Positions 26,798-35,116 of a stretch of 64,000 bases of DNA are shown here, piece by piece (position 1 is the first letter of the stretch; every line of letters starts with the position of its first letter). The notes under the pieces are model-generated. The model was not told where the DNA came from. It made no database searches and worked only from the letters and a program-made list of their open reading frames with translations. The translations under genes and the position numbers were made by a program. Source of the stretch: Phycisphaeraceae bacterium (GTDB lineage Bacteria > Planctomycetota > Phycisphaerae > Phycisphaerales > Phycisphaeraceae); assembly GCA_029260715.1 (NCBI GenBank), contig JAJDCS010000028.1, positions 1 to 64,000 on the forward strand. The letters run 5' to 3'.

Positions 26798-27913
26798 ATG
26801 GCGGTTCGTCACTGGATGATGACCCCCCCGGCCCCTTACAGCAAGCGCACAATTATGATTTCGACCTCAAACCAAACCAAGACCACCCGCGAGCTGATGC
26901 GAAAGATGACTGGAACGACCAAACAATTTCACTACTCACCCATGGACCTGGCCCAACACCGAGGCGGGCTTGTGGTGGCGCCGTCTTCACGTCAGCTAAG
27001 CCCTGAAGACGAAGCGACGCTCCAAGCCGTGCTCTCGGGCAAGTGCGACTATGTCGAGAACGACGTGTTCAAGAAGGCCAACGCTGAGAAGCAACTGTTC
27101 GTCGAGGCTTCACAGATTAACCGGCCTGACACGAGCTGGTATCACCCGCTGATGGAGAAGATCTCCGACACGTCCGACGCGTACGGCTCGGGCAAGCGGA
27201 TCGGCACGGTACTGCTCACCGCCGCTCAAGAGCGGGCGCTGTTCCTGCAGTTCAACTACTGCCGCTACCGCATCGCTCAATTGGCCAAGCAAACGGGTGA
27301 GGGGCGGATCGACCCCGACCTGGGGCGGCAGGTGCTCCTGTGGCACAACCGCGCCGAGGCTTACAGGGACCAGATCGCTCAGACGAACCTGGCCCTGGTG
27401 CTGGCGATGGCTAAACGCACCCGCATGAGCGAGGTCGATTTTGCGGACCTGGTCAGCGAAGGGAACATGGCCCTGCTACGGGCGATCGACAAGTTCGACG
27501 TGGCCCGTGGGTTCAAGTTCTCCACCTACGCCTGCCGCGCGATCCTCAAAGCCTTTAGCCGCATGGGCGTCACCCACAGCCGGTACCGGCAGCTATTCCC
27601 CACGGACTTCGACCCGAAGTACGAGAAGTCCGACTACATGGAGCACCGCCGTGCCGAGCACGAAGACGACTGTGTCGACGAGGTGCGGTCGATCGTGCGG
27701 GAGAACCGAGCCGACCTGACCGACATCGAACGGTCGGTGATCGAGCACCGCTTCGCTCTGAGGAAGCGGCGCAAGAGTGAGCCCGAGCTACGCCCGCTGA
27801 CGCTTGAGCAGGTCGGGCGGGTGATCGGCGTCACCAAAGAACGCGTCCGCCAAATCCAGAACAAGGCGCTGAACAAGATCCGCGATTTGCTTGAGGAAGA
27901 GTTTCTTAATTAA
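26798..27913 (+). CDS. Sigma-70 family RNA polymerase sigma factor without region 3
   Basis: A 371-residue sigma factor. A region 1.2-like helix (LLTAAQERALFLQFNYCRYR, 139-158) is followed by region 2 (about 183-256), with NLALVLAMAKR, DFADLVSEGNMALLRAIDKFD and FKFSTYACRAILKAFSRM. The usual WWIRQAI is replaced by YACRAILKAF. About 45 acidic linker residues replace region 3. Region 4 (about 302-366) has LTLEQVGRVIGV and TKERVRQIQNKALNKIR for -35 recognition. The long N-terminal region (1-130) has no known domain. The ATG at 26798 is weakly supported; ATGs at residues 20 and 35 are possible. A strong terminator follows. It looks like an alternative factor, not the housekeeping one. Confidence 0.85.
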   Translation: MAVRHWMMTPPAPYSKRTIMISTSNQTKTTRELMRKMTGTTKQFHYSPMDLAQHRGGLVVAPSSRQLSPEDEATLQAVLSGKCDYVENDVFKKANAEKQLFVEASQINRPDTSWYHPLMEKISDTSDAYGSGKRIGTVLLTAAQERALFLQFNYCRYRIAQLAKQTGEGRIDPDLGRQVLLWHNRAEAYRDQIAQTNLALVLAMAKRTRMSEVDFADLVSEGNMALLRAIDKFDVARGFKFSTYACRAILKAFSRMGVTHSRYRQLFPTDFDPKYEKSDYMEHRRAEHEDDCVDEVRSIVRENRADLTDIERSVIEHRFALRKRRKSEPELRPLTLEQVGRVIGVTKERVRQIQNKALNKIRDLLEEEFLN

Positions 27914-27950
27914 TGAAGTTGTGGGCTAATGCCGTTCTATCGACAACTAT

Positions 27951-27979
27951 AAAAACCGCCTATAGAGGCGGTTTTTTAT
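27951..27979. terminator. Rho-independent terminator of the sigma factor gene
   Basis: AAAAACCGCC pairs with GGCGGTTTTTT around TATAGA, with A- and T-runs on both sides, so it can work on either strand. It lies 38 bases after the sigma gene stop. Confidence 0.85.
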
Positions 27980-28190
27980 TTTGGCATCGAGTGTACGCTA
28001 CGCTATTCTCGCCTTTTCGCTAAATAGCGGCTTATTGCAGATGTTGATCACCAAGATACACTCCCCATAAGCTTGCCAGTAAAGCAGCAGAGCTTGCAGT
28101 GATGCAAGTATCGAACAGTGGGCTGTTGTTCGTGCGTAGAGCGTGACCGCTTCGTATACCAAACTGAATCGTCAACAATGTCAAAATAAG

Positions 28191-28736
28191 ATGCTACGAC
28201 AGCTTGCAGACACACTAAATGCCGCGGGGACGACACGTAGAGTTGTCGCCGCACAATTCCCTGAAGAGATAATAGAGCTTAGTACAGCCGTCACTATTCT
28301 CGAATCATCGAACAAAAGCCCTATCGGGTGGTCACTTCGCCGGGTGCTGCAAAGGCGTGGCAACGTCGTTATCACTGACCGGCGTGTGTTCATCCAGTCT
28401 GGGTTCTGGTCGCCTCTTTCCGTTATCTGGACCGCCGCATTTATCATTGCAGCCTACATGGTGGTAGATGGTCAAACAGAAACATGGCCGATGTTGGCTT
28501 TGAGCGGTATTCTTCTGCTCCAACGCCGTCCGTATACCCAGAATCTTTTATTCGAGTCCATAAAGGACGTTCAATTCGGTAGCGTTCAAGGCATCACCGT
28601 GCGAGGGGATGTCCTTGTATTTGATCTCGGCACCAAGGCATTGCACCTTGTCACATCTAAAGTTGTGCCGACAGAACTCAAACACAAGTTAGAAGTAAGA
28701 ATCCGTGGATACGGCAAGCAGAACGAGCGAGTCTAA
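28191..28736 (+). CDS. Predicted PH-like membrane protein
   Basis: A protein of about 181 residues. The segment RRGNVVITDRRVFIQSGFW resembles the core of bacterial PH-like (bPH) domains. Two hydrophobic helices follow directly (VIWTAAFIIAAYMVV and a second around PMLALSGILLL). Beta-rich sequence then resumes with FESIKDVQFGSVQGITVRGDVLVFD. No clear family assignment can be made. Codon use is less GC-biased than in the neighbours and the surroundings are AT-richer, which may mean acquired DNA. The ATG at 28191 is preferred over a GTG 16 codons upstream. Confidence 0.55.
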   Translation: MLRQLADTLNAAGTTRRVVAAQFPEEIIELSTAVTILESSNKSPIGWSLRRVLQRRGNVVITDRRVFIQSGFWSPLSVIWTAAFIIAAYMVVDGQTETWPMLALSGILLLQRRPYTQNLLFESIKDVQFGSVQGITVRGDVLVFDLGTKALHLVTSKVVPTELKHKLEVRIRGYGKQNERV

Positions 28737-28855
28737 ACAACCGTTAGCGAAGCCTCGTCACAATTGATGGGTTCTGAGGCGAAATCACAGTGCATGCGCC
28801 ACGCACGGCTGCGTGCCCTACCCCGTCAAATCCTATTAAAGCTTGAATTGGCCGC

Positions 28856-30085
28856 TCAGTCGCGGGTGAGGACTTCTTGCTCGGACTGGGCGGCGATCTT
28901 GGCGAGCAGTTGCTGGGCGCGGCGGTCGTCGGGTTGGCGGCGCAGGGCTTCGGCGTAGGACTGGGCGGCTTCTTGGAGGCGGCCCTCGCGTTCGAGCGTG
29001 ACGCCACGCAGCAAGACGGGCGTGGAGTTGCCCGGTGCGAGCTTGGCGGCTTGGTTGAACATGCCCAACGCGCGGTCAAAGTTGTTTGTCTTGGACAGCA
29101 CCACGCCCGCCAGCAGAAAGCCTTCGTGACGGTCGGGCGCGAGCTTCATGGCTTTTTTCGCGGCTAGCATGGCGCCCGGTGCGTCGTGCAGGGTCATGGC
29201 CAACTCGCCGAGCTTGATCCAGGTGTCGACGTCCAGCGGGTTTTCGCGGGTGAGCTTGAGGTACTTCTCTTTGGCTTCGACGAACCGGCCCGCGGCAAAG
29301 TAGGCGTCGCCCAGGGACCGGACCAGGTCGCGGCGGTGCGATAGCTGGGGGTCTTCGCAGAGCCGTTCGAGCCGGCGAGCCGCTTCGGCGGGTTGGCCCG
29401 AGGCCAGCAGCGCCAGGGACAGTTCCTCGTGAATCAGCGGGTCTTCGGGTCGGATCAGCGACGCCTGCTGGAAATACTCCGCGGCTTTCTTGTAGTCCCC
29501 ACGCATGACGTAGAGCTGACCGATAGCCAAGCGCACACCCGCGTTGAGGTCGAAGTAGGTCATCTTCTCATTGAGGATTTCCATGGCCTCGTCGGTGCGG
29601 TCCAGGGCCACGAGCATCTCGGTCATGGCTAGCAAGTAGGCGGCGTTGTCGGGCTCAAGCTCGAAGGCGCGGTGGTAGTAGACCAGCGCCGCGTCGAACT
29701 GCGTCCACCGCTGCATGACGATGCCTTGGAAGTACTGCGCCAGGGCGTATTGCGGGTCGGACTCGATCGCGGACTTGAAGCGGTGGTAGGCGCGTTCTAG
29801 TTGGCTCCGCTCCAGTGCGACTCGCCCGGCGAGTGTGAAGAGCTTGGCGTTGGTGGGGTCGATCTTGATGGCTTCGGTGAGTGTTTTCTCTGATTGGTCG
29901 AGGTCGCCGGCGTCGAACTGCTGCTGGGCCATCTGGATCATCAGCGTGGACCGCATGCCCCGCCAGCGGACGTTGGCGGCGTTGACGTGCTTCTTGTGGT
30001 TGGACTGACAGCCCAGCATACTGAAGGTCAGCAAGGCCGCGGCCAGCAGTGTGGTGAGCTTATTGTTGTAACCGTTACGATTCAT
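28856..30085 (-). CDS. TPR-repeat lipoprotein of the secretion/pilus cluster
   Basis: A 409-residue protein with a lipoprotein signal: LTTLLAAALLTFSMLGC, lipobox Cys26. At least nine tetratricopeptide repeats cover the rest, with recognisable units such as GDLDQSEKTLTEAIKIDPTN, FDAALVYYHRAFELEPDNA and GDYKKAAEYFQQASLIRPED. It lies downstream of the secretin gene on the same strand, a place often taken by PilF/PilW-type pilotins that help the secretin assemble in the outer membrane. That role is inferred from position and architecture. Confidence 0.85.
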   Translation of the reverse strand: MNRNGYNNKLTTLLAAALLTFSMLGCQSNHKKHVNAANVRWRGMRSTLMIQMAQQQFDAGDLDQSEKTLTEAIKIDPTNAKLFTLAGRVALERSQLERAYHRFKSAIESDPQYALAQYFQGIVMQRWTQFDAALVYYHRAFELEPDNAAYLLAMTEMLVALDRTDEAMEILNEKMTYFDLNAGVRLAIGQLYVMRGDYKKAAEYFQQASLIRPEDPLIHEELSLALLASGQPAEAARRLERLCEDPQLSHRRDLVRSLGDAYFAAGRFVEAKEKYLKLTRENPLDVDTWIKLGELAMTLHDAPGAMLAAKKAMKLAPDRHEGFLLAGVVLSKTNNFDRALGMFNQAAKLAPGNSTPVLLRGVTLEREGRLQEAAQSYAEALRRQPDDRRAQQLLAKIAAQSEQEVLTRD

Positions 30086-30177
30086 ACAACCACCCCATTT
30101 TAACTCGCTAGGACTTCCTATCGGCGATAAAAAGGCCGGTAATCAGTACAAGACTCCAACAACCCATTGTTTTTGAG

Positions 30178-33100
30178 TTATTTCTGCTGGGGCATGTCCT
30201 CGGGCAGGAGCCACTCAACCACGGCGTTGAAGGGGTCCGTCGCGGGCACGGCGTCCGCGTGCTCGATATCGTCCGATATCTGCGTGGATTCGAACTGGTT
30301 CTCGCGGACGACGGCTGACGGGACCAGCGCGTCGATCACGGCTGAGTCATCATCAAAATCCAGCTCCACCACTTCGTCACGCGGGAAGTAATCGGACTCA
30401 ACCATCGAATCGATTGCGGTGGTCGCTTGGATGTCCTGATCAAAACCGGACTCGGGGAATTGGGAATCCTGCCAATCCAGGTCGGCTTCGGGCAGCGGGG
30501 TGACATCCGAATTAAAGCCGGGCTGGTCGTCGAACTCGTCGTTGAATTGGCTGTCTGTCTGCCAATCGAATTCGGATTCGTCGAGGGTGTCCGTCGCGCT
30601 TTGGATCAGGGACTCGTCCTCGAACTGCACGTGGGGGTCTTGAGGCTGCTGCCAATCGGTTTCAAACTCGGGCAGTGGGTCGACGGCGGTGGTCAAGCCG
30701 GCTTCGTCCTCGAAGCTGTCCTCAAATTGGTTCCGCGTGGTCTCGTTTTCCTGCCAGTCTAGCTGCGCTTCAGGCAGCGTCTCGAATTCACCGGGGTCGA
30801 AGTCGGTGGTAAACTCGGGCTGATCTTCGAATTGCACCTCCGAGGGTTCGGGCCAGTCGGCGTCCACACCGGTGTCGGTTGCGGGCAGCGGCTGGACCTC
30901 TTCGACAAACTCAAATTGGTCGGCCTGCTGCTCGTGCCAATCCGCGTCGACAGCCGAGTCCGCCGCGTCTTGCGGGGCGGGGTCTTCGGGGAACTCGATT
31001 TCGGGTGTCAGCGTTTCGTCTTCCCAGTCAAGGTTGAAGTCGTCTTCTTGAACCGCGGGCGGGGCTTGATCCACGCTGTCCACCGCGGTCTGCGGCTGGA
31101 AGAAGCTCTTAAGCCAGGGCTGAGCCTCCTGGTTAGGATCGCCGCCGACAGCGGGGTCCGCGTCAAACGAGGAGAAATCGTCCTCGACTTCAGCGGTGGA
31201 CCAGTCATCGAAGCCGGCTGTGTCTTGTGGTGACACAAATTGGTCCTGCGTAGCGGCGGCTGGCGGCGGCGCTATCGCGGTGCTTTGCGCAGGGGGAGCG
31301 GTGGGCGCCACCGGCTGTGGCGCGGGTGTCTTTGGATTGAAGCTCGACCCGGCGTCAAAACCCGGCGCGCCCGAAGGCTCCAGGGGCCAAGGCATGGTCT
31401 TGGGCGGTGCCACACGCCGGGGTGTGTTGTCCACGCGGTGTTGGATTATGTCGTCGGCGGTGTCTCGCAGGATTCTGAAATCGACCGACGGCCTGTAGAT
31501 GTGGCGGCCGGTGAGCTTCTCCTTGAGGCGGATCGCGTCGGCGGCCCTGGGGTTAAGCGTGAGGGCCATGTTGGTCGACCACAACGCCTTCTTCTTGTCG
31601 CCGTGGTTGAAGTGCTCCTGCGCGTCGCGGATGTGGGCTGCGGTGAGCTTGGTCTTGGACCAAGGCAGCAGGCCTTCGCGTGCGCCCAGCCGGGCCATCT
31701 CGGCGCCGTGTTGGGCGGCGTCTCCTTCCGCGTATAGCGATTGGTCTTTCACAATGGTCGGGGTGATCAAGAAGATCACCTCGTTGCGTTCCACGTCGTC
31801 TTCCTGGCCTTTGAACATCACACCGAGCAGCGGGACGTCGCCCAGGCCGGGGACCTGGCGGCGGCTGACGGTGGTGTCTTCCTTGAACAAACCGCCCAGC
31901 ACGACGGTTTGGCCGTTGCGTACCACGACGTTCGTCGTCAGTTCCTGGTTGGTGGTTTCGGGGATCACCGAGCCGGAGGCGGTCTCGCGGGTCGTGCCGT
32001 CAGAAATGGACGGCTTGAGTTCTAGGCGGATAAACCCGTCGTCGCTGACGAACGGGCGGAAAGTGAGCTGAGTACCAATTTCCAAAAACTCGACTGTTTG
32101 GGTGGTGGACGTGTCGGTGGCGGTGGTGCTGATATAGCCCAGCTTCTCGCCGACGAGCAGGTCCGCGCGCTGGCGGTTGAGCACCAGCAGCTTCGGGTTG
32201 GCCATGACGGTGGTGTCGGTCACCTGGTCCAGCGCTTTGATGAACGCCGCGACGTTGTGGGTTACGATGCCGATCTTCGCGCCGCTCGTGGACGCGGGGC
32301 CCGTGTTGCCCACGGTCGTCTGCAGGCCGCCCGCGGCTTCGGTGGGTTTGATCACGCTGCCGAGCATCTCGTCGACGACGCCCAGCGGGTCGGTGAACGT
32401 GTTGATCGCGAAGTCCGCCAGAATCGACAGGTCCACGCCGAATGCGTTGTCTTCGCTGAGCCTGGCTTGGAGGATCGTCGCCTCGACCAGCACCTGCTTG
32501 GGGCGTTGGTCCAGGTCTTTGATCACCTCGACGATCTCGTCAATGATCTCGGGGTAGTCGTGGATAATCAGCGTGTCGGTGTTGGCGAAGCTGTTTGCGC
32601 CGCCGTCGGCGATGCTGGGCGCGAAGCCGGGCGTCGTTTCGCCGCTGACGGTGATGGAGCCGTCGGCGGAGAGCAGCGGCGTGACAAAGGTCGACGCGTC
32701 AGACGCGGTGATATAGCTCAGCCGCACCACGCGGTGGGCCATCTTCCGTTCGGCTTCCTGGATCGCTTCGAGCTCGCTGGTGGTGTAAACGAAGATCAGG
32801 TTGCCTTTTTCGTGGTACCCGAATCCGTTGGTGTGGAGGATCGCGTCGAGGGCTTCGTAAAAATCAACGTCGTATAGGTCGGCTGAAATCGAGCCGGCCA
32901 CGTTGCGGCTGGCGATGATATTCCGCTGGGACTGGATGCTTAGTAGCTGTAAGACGCGGGAGACTTCGAGGTCTTTGACGTGCAGGTCGACCTGACCGAA
33001 CGACCCGACCTTGACCTTCTGGTCGGCGGTGTTGATGGGCCCATCGCCGTTCTCAAAAAGCCCGCCGCTATCTAGTTGTTGGGCCGCTACACGCGGCGCC

Positions 33101-33192
33101 GACACCCCGAACAGGCACACCAGTGCCAGCAGGCACACGCGACCGGTGCCGGCGGCATCTCGATGACCTATCGGCTGCGAAGGATTACCCAT
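30178..33192 (-). CDS. Secretin (GspD/PilQ family) with long acidic C-terminal repeat tail
   Basis: Outer-membrane secretin of about 1004 residues. The signal peptide ends near AAQQ. An N-domain (VKVGSFGQVDLHVKDLEVSRVLQLL, about 44-68) precedes further N-domains with SADLYDVDFYEALDAIL. The secretin core reads VLVEATILQARLSEDNAFGVD, later TTNVVVRNGQTVVLGGLF, VPGLGDVPLLG and NEVIFLITPTIV, ending near residue 475. A TPR-like stretch and a Pro/Ala linker follow, then about 360 acidic residues with recurring LPE...DWQ and FEDE/FDDQ motifs; ordinary secretins end near the core. An AAGGAG site 8 bases before ATG 33192 fixes the start; a TTG two codons upstream is rejected. Confidence 0.92.
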   Translation of the reverse strand: MGNPSQPIGHRDAAGTGRVCLLALVCLFGVSAPRVAAQQLDSGGLFENGDGPINTADQKVKVGSFGQVDLHVKDLEVSRVLQLLSIQSQRNIIASRNVAGSISADLYDVDFYEALDAILHTNGFGYHEKGNLIFVYTTSELEAIQEAERKMAHRVVRLSYITASDASTFVTPLLSADGSITVSGETTPGFAPSIADGGANSFANTDTLIIHDYPEIIDEIVEVIKDLDQRPKQVLVEATILQARLSEDNAFGVDLSILADFAINTFTDPLGVVDEMLGSVIKPTEAAGGLQTTVGNTGPASTSGAKIGIVTHNVAAFIKALDQVTDTTVMANPKLLVLNRQRADLLVGEKLGYISTTATDTSTTQTVEFLEIGTQLTFRPFVSDDGFIRLELKPSISDGTTRETASGSVIPETTNQELTTNVVVRNGQTVVLGGLFKEDTTVSRRQVPGLGDVPLLGVMFKGQEDDVERNEVIFLITPTIVKDQSLYAEGDAAQHGAEMARLGAREGLLPWSKTKLTAAHIRDAQEHFNHGDKKKALWSTNMALTLNPRAADAIRLKEKLTGRHIYRPSVDFRILRDTADDIIQHRVDNTPRRVAPPKTMPWPLEPSGAPGFDAGSSFNPKTPAPQPVAPTAPPAQSTAIAPPPAAATQDQFVSPQDTAGFDDWSTAEVEDDFSSFDADPAVGGDPNQEAQPWLKSFFQPQTAVDSVDQAPPAVQEDDFNLDWEDETLTPEIEFPEDPAPQDAADSAVDADWHEQQADQFEFVEEVQPLPATDTGVDADWPEPSEVQFEDQPEFTTDFDPGEFETLPEAQLDWQENETTRNQFEDSFEDEAGLTTAVDPLPEFETDWQQPQDPHVQFEDESLIQSATDTLDESEFDWQTDSQFNDEFDDQPGFNSDVTPLPEADLDWQDSQFPESGFDQDIQATTAIDSMVESDYFPRDEVVELDFDDDSAVIDALVPSAVVRENQFESTQISDDIEHADAVPATDPFNAVVEWLLPEDMPQQK

Positions 33193-33502
33193 CCTCAATG
33201 CTCCTTGGCCTCGTTCACCGTGCGGTTCGCCTGTGTCCCCTGGCTAAGAAGCACATTCTCCATAGTGCCGTACAACGTTGACTCTTGATGGCTGACATTC
33301 ATCACAGGCATAGCAATACCCTGGTGGGTCCGTGCAACTTGAGCACTCATCGGCTGGATCAGGGCATAACTTTTTTGTTGGTTGGCTAAAACCGTTTTAC
33401 AACCGATAAACCGCACAAATCTAAGTGGTTATAAGACCTGCCCGGTTGTTCTAATCAGGCAGTCTTCTCGGCAGAAAGGCTGATTTGCGCAACGACGGCC
33501 GG
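33193..33502. other. Spacer between secretin and pseudopilin genes, possible small ORF
   Basis: On the minus strand a hairpin (about 33441-33470, AAGAC...GTCTT plus TGCC...GGCA) follows the pseudopilin gene. A small frame (33195-33350 from its ATG, 51 codons) ends two bases before the secretin ATG and contains the secretin ribosome binding site. It matches no family that I know, so it is not listed as a gene. Confidence 0.4.
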
Positions 33503-34009
33503 CTACTGGATCGTGACACGCCCGGTAAACGGGGCCACGGTCACTAAGAGGTTGACTCTTGGCGCCACGACATTGAGCGACCCGCCGTTGATCGGCGACC
33601 CCAGCGGGTCGAACTCCAGTATCAGCGGGTCGGTGCCACCGAAATTGACGTTCTGAATCGTTACGCCGTTGAAGCTGTTGTTGGAGTCCGTTGAGAGGTT
33701 GACGGCATAGGCGTTGTTGGTCTTCCACGCCGTGACGAGTGTGTTGCCGTTTTCGTCTGCCAAGCGATAGGAGTTCAGCAGCGTGTTAAAGATGACCTGA
33801 CGGTTGCTCTGCGATGCGATCGCCTCGTTCTGAGCGATCAGGATATCGGCGACGATCATCCGGGTCGCTGCCTGGCCCGAAAAATCGCTGGGGTTTAGGA
33901 TCGCGGGCACCACCATCGCGCCCGCCAGCCCAATAATCGCGACCACCACCAGCACCTCCACGAGCGTGAAGGCTTTGTTCGGTGCGCACCGCGTCGTTGA
34001 CTGTTTCAT
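33503..34009 (-). CDS. Type II secretion pseudopilin, GspH/FimT-like
   Basis: A 168-residue prepilin. A short basic head with a peptidase site is followed by FTLVEVLVVVAIIGLAGAMVVPAI, where Glu at mature position 5 is present; the residue before Phe is Ala, not Gly, which is tolerated in some prepilins. The C-terminal part is beta-rich and ends VTVAPFTGRVTI, as in GspH, where a C-terminal GRV(T/R)(V/I) strand is typical. A minor pseudopilin of the periplasmic pseudopilus. The secretin gene lies 310 bp downstream on the same strand. Confidence 0.85.
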   Translation of the reverse strand: MKQSTTRCAPNKAFTLVEVLVVVAIIGLAGAMVVPAILNPSDFSGQAATRMIVADILIAQNEAIASQSNRQVIFNTLLNSYRLADENGNTLVTAWKTNNAYAVNLSTDSNNSFNGVTIQNVNFGGTDPLILEFDPLGSPINGGSLNVVAPRVNLLVTVAPFTGRVTIQ

Positions 34010-34043
34010 GGCTTACTCCCCCGGGTTACGCGATCGGTTGACC

Positions 34044-34343
34044 CTATTTCCCGTTGCTTTCGGTGGTCTTGACCCTTGCTTGGCCGCTGCGGAACAGGTT
34101 GATCAACGCGTCGACTTTGGATGACAGCTTCTTGATTTCGTCCACCATCTGCTGCCGCTGCTCTCCGGCGTTGGGGATCCCCGCGTACGCGGGCGTGGCG
34201 ATATCGAACGCTTGTGGCGCCGACCCGGGCGACGCCTGCCACGCCCAGAGGTGCAGCGTTAGCAACACGGCGATCACGGTGAGAACGGCGTTGAGGTATT
34301 TCACAGACTGCATCTGGATACTCCCTGCTGTTTGAGTCGCCAC
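34044..34343 (-). CDS. Small membrane-anchored protein of the secretion cluster
   Basis: A 99-residue protein of no recognised family. One N-terminal hydrophobic helix (LNAVLTVIAVLLTLHLWAW) is followed by a Pro/Ala-rich segment and a C-terminal amphipathic helix (QRQQMVDEIKKLSSKVDALI) with heptad spacing, suggesting a single-pass protein that forms a periplasmic coiled coil. It sits between two pseudopilin genes with short spacers on the same strand, so an accessory role in the secretion machine is likely. ATGs at residues 1 and 11 are both possible. Confidence 0.65.
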   Translation of the reverse strand: MATQTAGSIQMQSVKYLNAVLTVIAVLLTLHLWAWQASPGSAPQAFDIATPAYAGIPNAGEQRQQMVDEIKKLSSKVDALINLFRSGQARVKTTESNGK

Positions 34344-34419
34344 ACGCGGGGCCGCCCCACCGATGGGAACCCCGTCATGAGCCCTGGTCTTGTTGTTTTT
34401 ATCGGCTCAAAGGGAGGGG

Positions 34420-35037
34420 TCAATAATCAAAATAACGCCGCCCTTGGATATCCGTGCCGGGGGTGTTGGCGGTGAACATGCCCGTAAGCGGCTGATACAC
34501 CCAGCCTTCGGGGCCGTCCGCTTCTGTGGGGAACGCGTCGTAGAAGTCCACAAAGCGGATACGGCTGTTCTTATTGAAGGGGTTCGGCGGGACCTGCTCA
34601 ATATAGGGCCCGAAGCGGAACTCACTGCTGGGCTTGGATGAGGTGTGGCCCTGGTCGTTGGTGTACAGGGTCATCTGCGAAATAAACACCTCGTTGGTGG
34701 GGATGAGCATGGTGTTGCCCTGGGGGAAGCCCGGGGGTGTGTTGTTGTGCTGGGCTTGGTAGGCGAGGATCTGCGTGCGGAGGTTGTGCAGGTCCGTGTC
34801 GAGCAGTTGCTCGCGTTCATTGTTCGTGGCGCTTGAGAGCCTGGGCGCGACCATCAGCGTAAGCAAACCAAGCAGGATACCCGCGATGAGGATCTCCCCG
34901 CCGTAGTTGCGGATCGCCCGCCCGGGAAGTGAACCCTGCGCCTGGTCGGCTGGGTTGGGCTGCTGTTGTGGGTCTTGGTTGGCTTGGCTAGGCAGCATCG
35001 GTTTTTTGTGTCTCCGCGGCTGAACGGCGAGAGCCAA
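34420..35037 (-). CDS. GspG-like pseudopilin with degenerate prepilin signal
   Basis: A 205-residue protein. A Pro/Gln-rich cytoplasmic head of about 45 residues is followed by the helix EILIAGILLGLLTLMVAPRL. The order helix, NNEREQLLDTDLHNLRTQILAYQAQHN, then a globular part with FGPYIEQVPPNPFN and GWVYQP matches GspG major pseudopilins (YxxDxxxLP-type PPNPF region). The canonical G-FTLxE cleavage motif is absent, so processing by the prepilin peptidase is doubtful. It lies between GspG-like and GspH-like genes on the same strand. It may be a non-cleaved paralogue. Confidence 0.75.
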   Translation of the reverse strand: MALAVQPRRHKKPMLPSQANQDPQQQPNPADQAQGSLPGRAIRNYGGEILIAGILLGLLTLMVAPRLSSATNNEREQLLDTDLHNLRTQILAYQAQHNNTPPGFPQGNTMLIPTNEVFISQMTLYTNDQGHTSSKPSSEFRFGPYIEQVPPNPFNKNSRIRFVDFYDAFPTEADGPEGWVYQPLTGMFTANTPGTDIQGRRYFDY

Positions 35038-35058
35038 GGCAATGGTAGGAGCGTTGCT

Positions 35059-35095
35059 CGAAAAAGCTCACCCCGGCCGTTAAGCCGGGGTGAGC
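35059..35095 (-). terminator. Rho-independent terminator after the GspG-like gene
   Basis: On the minus strand CTCACCCCGGC pairs perfectly with GCCGGGGTGAG (11 bp, loop TTAACG) and is followed by CTTTTTCG. It lies 22 bases after the stop of the 35117-35611 gene, separating its transcript from the downstream pseudopilin genes. Confidence 0.85.
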
Positions 35096-35116
35096 GGTGG
35101 TTGCGTGGCGGTTAGA

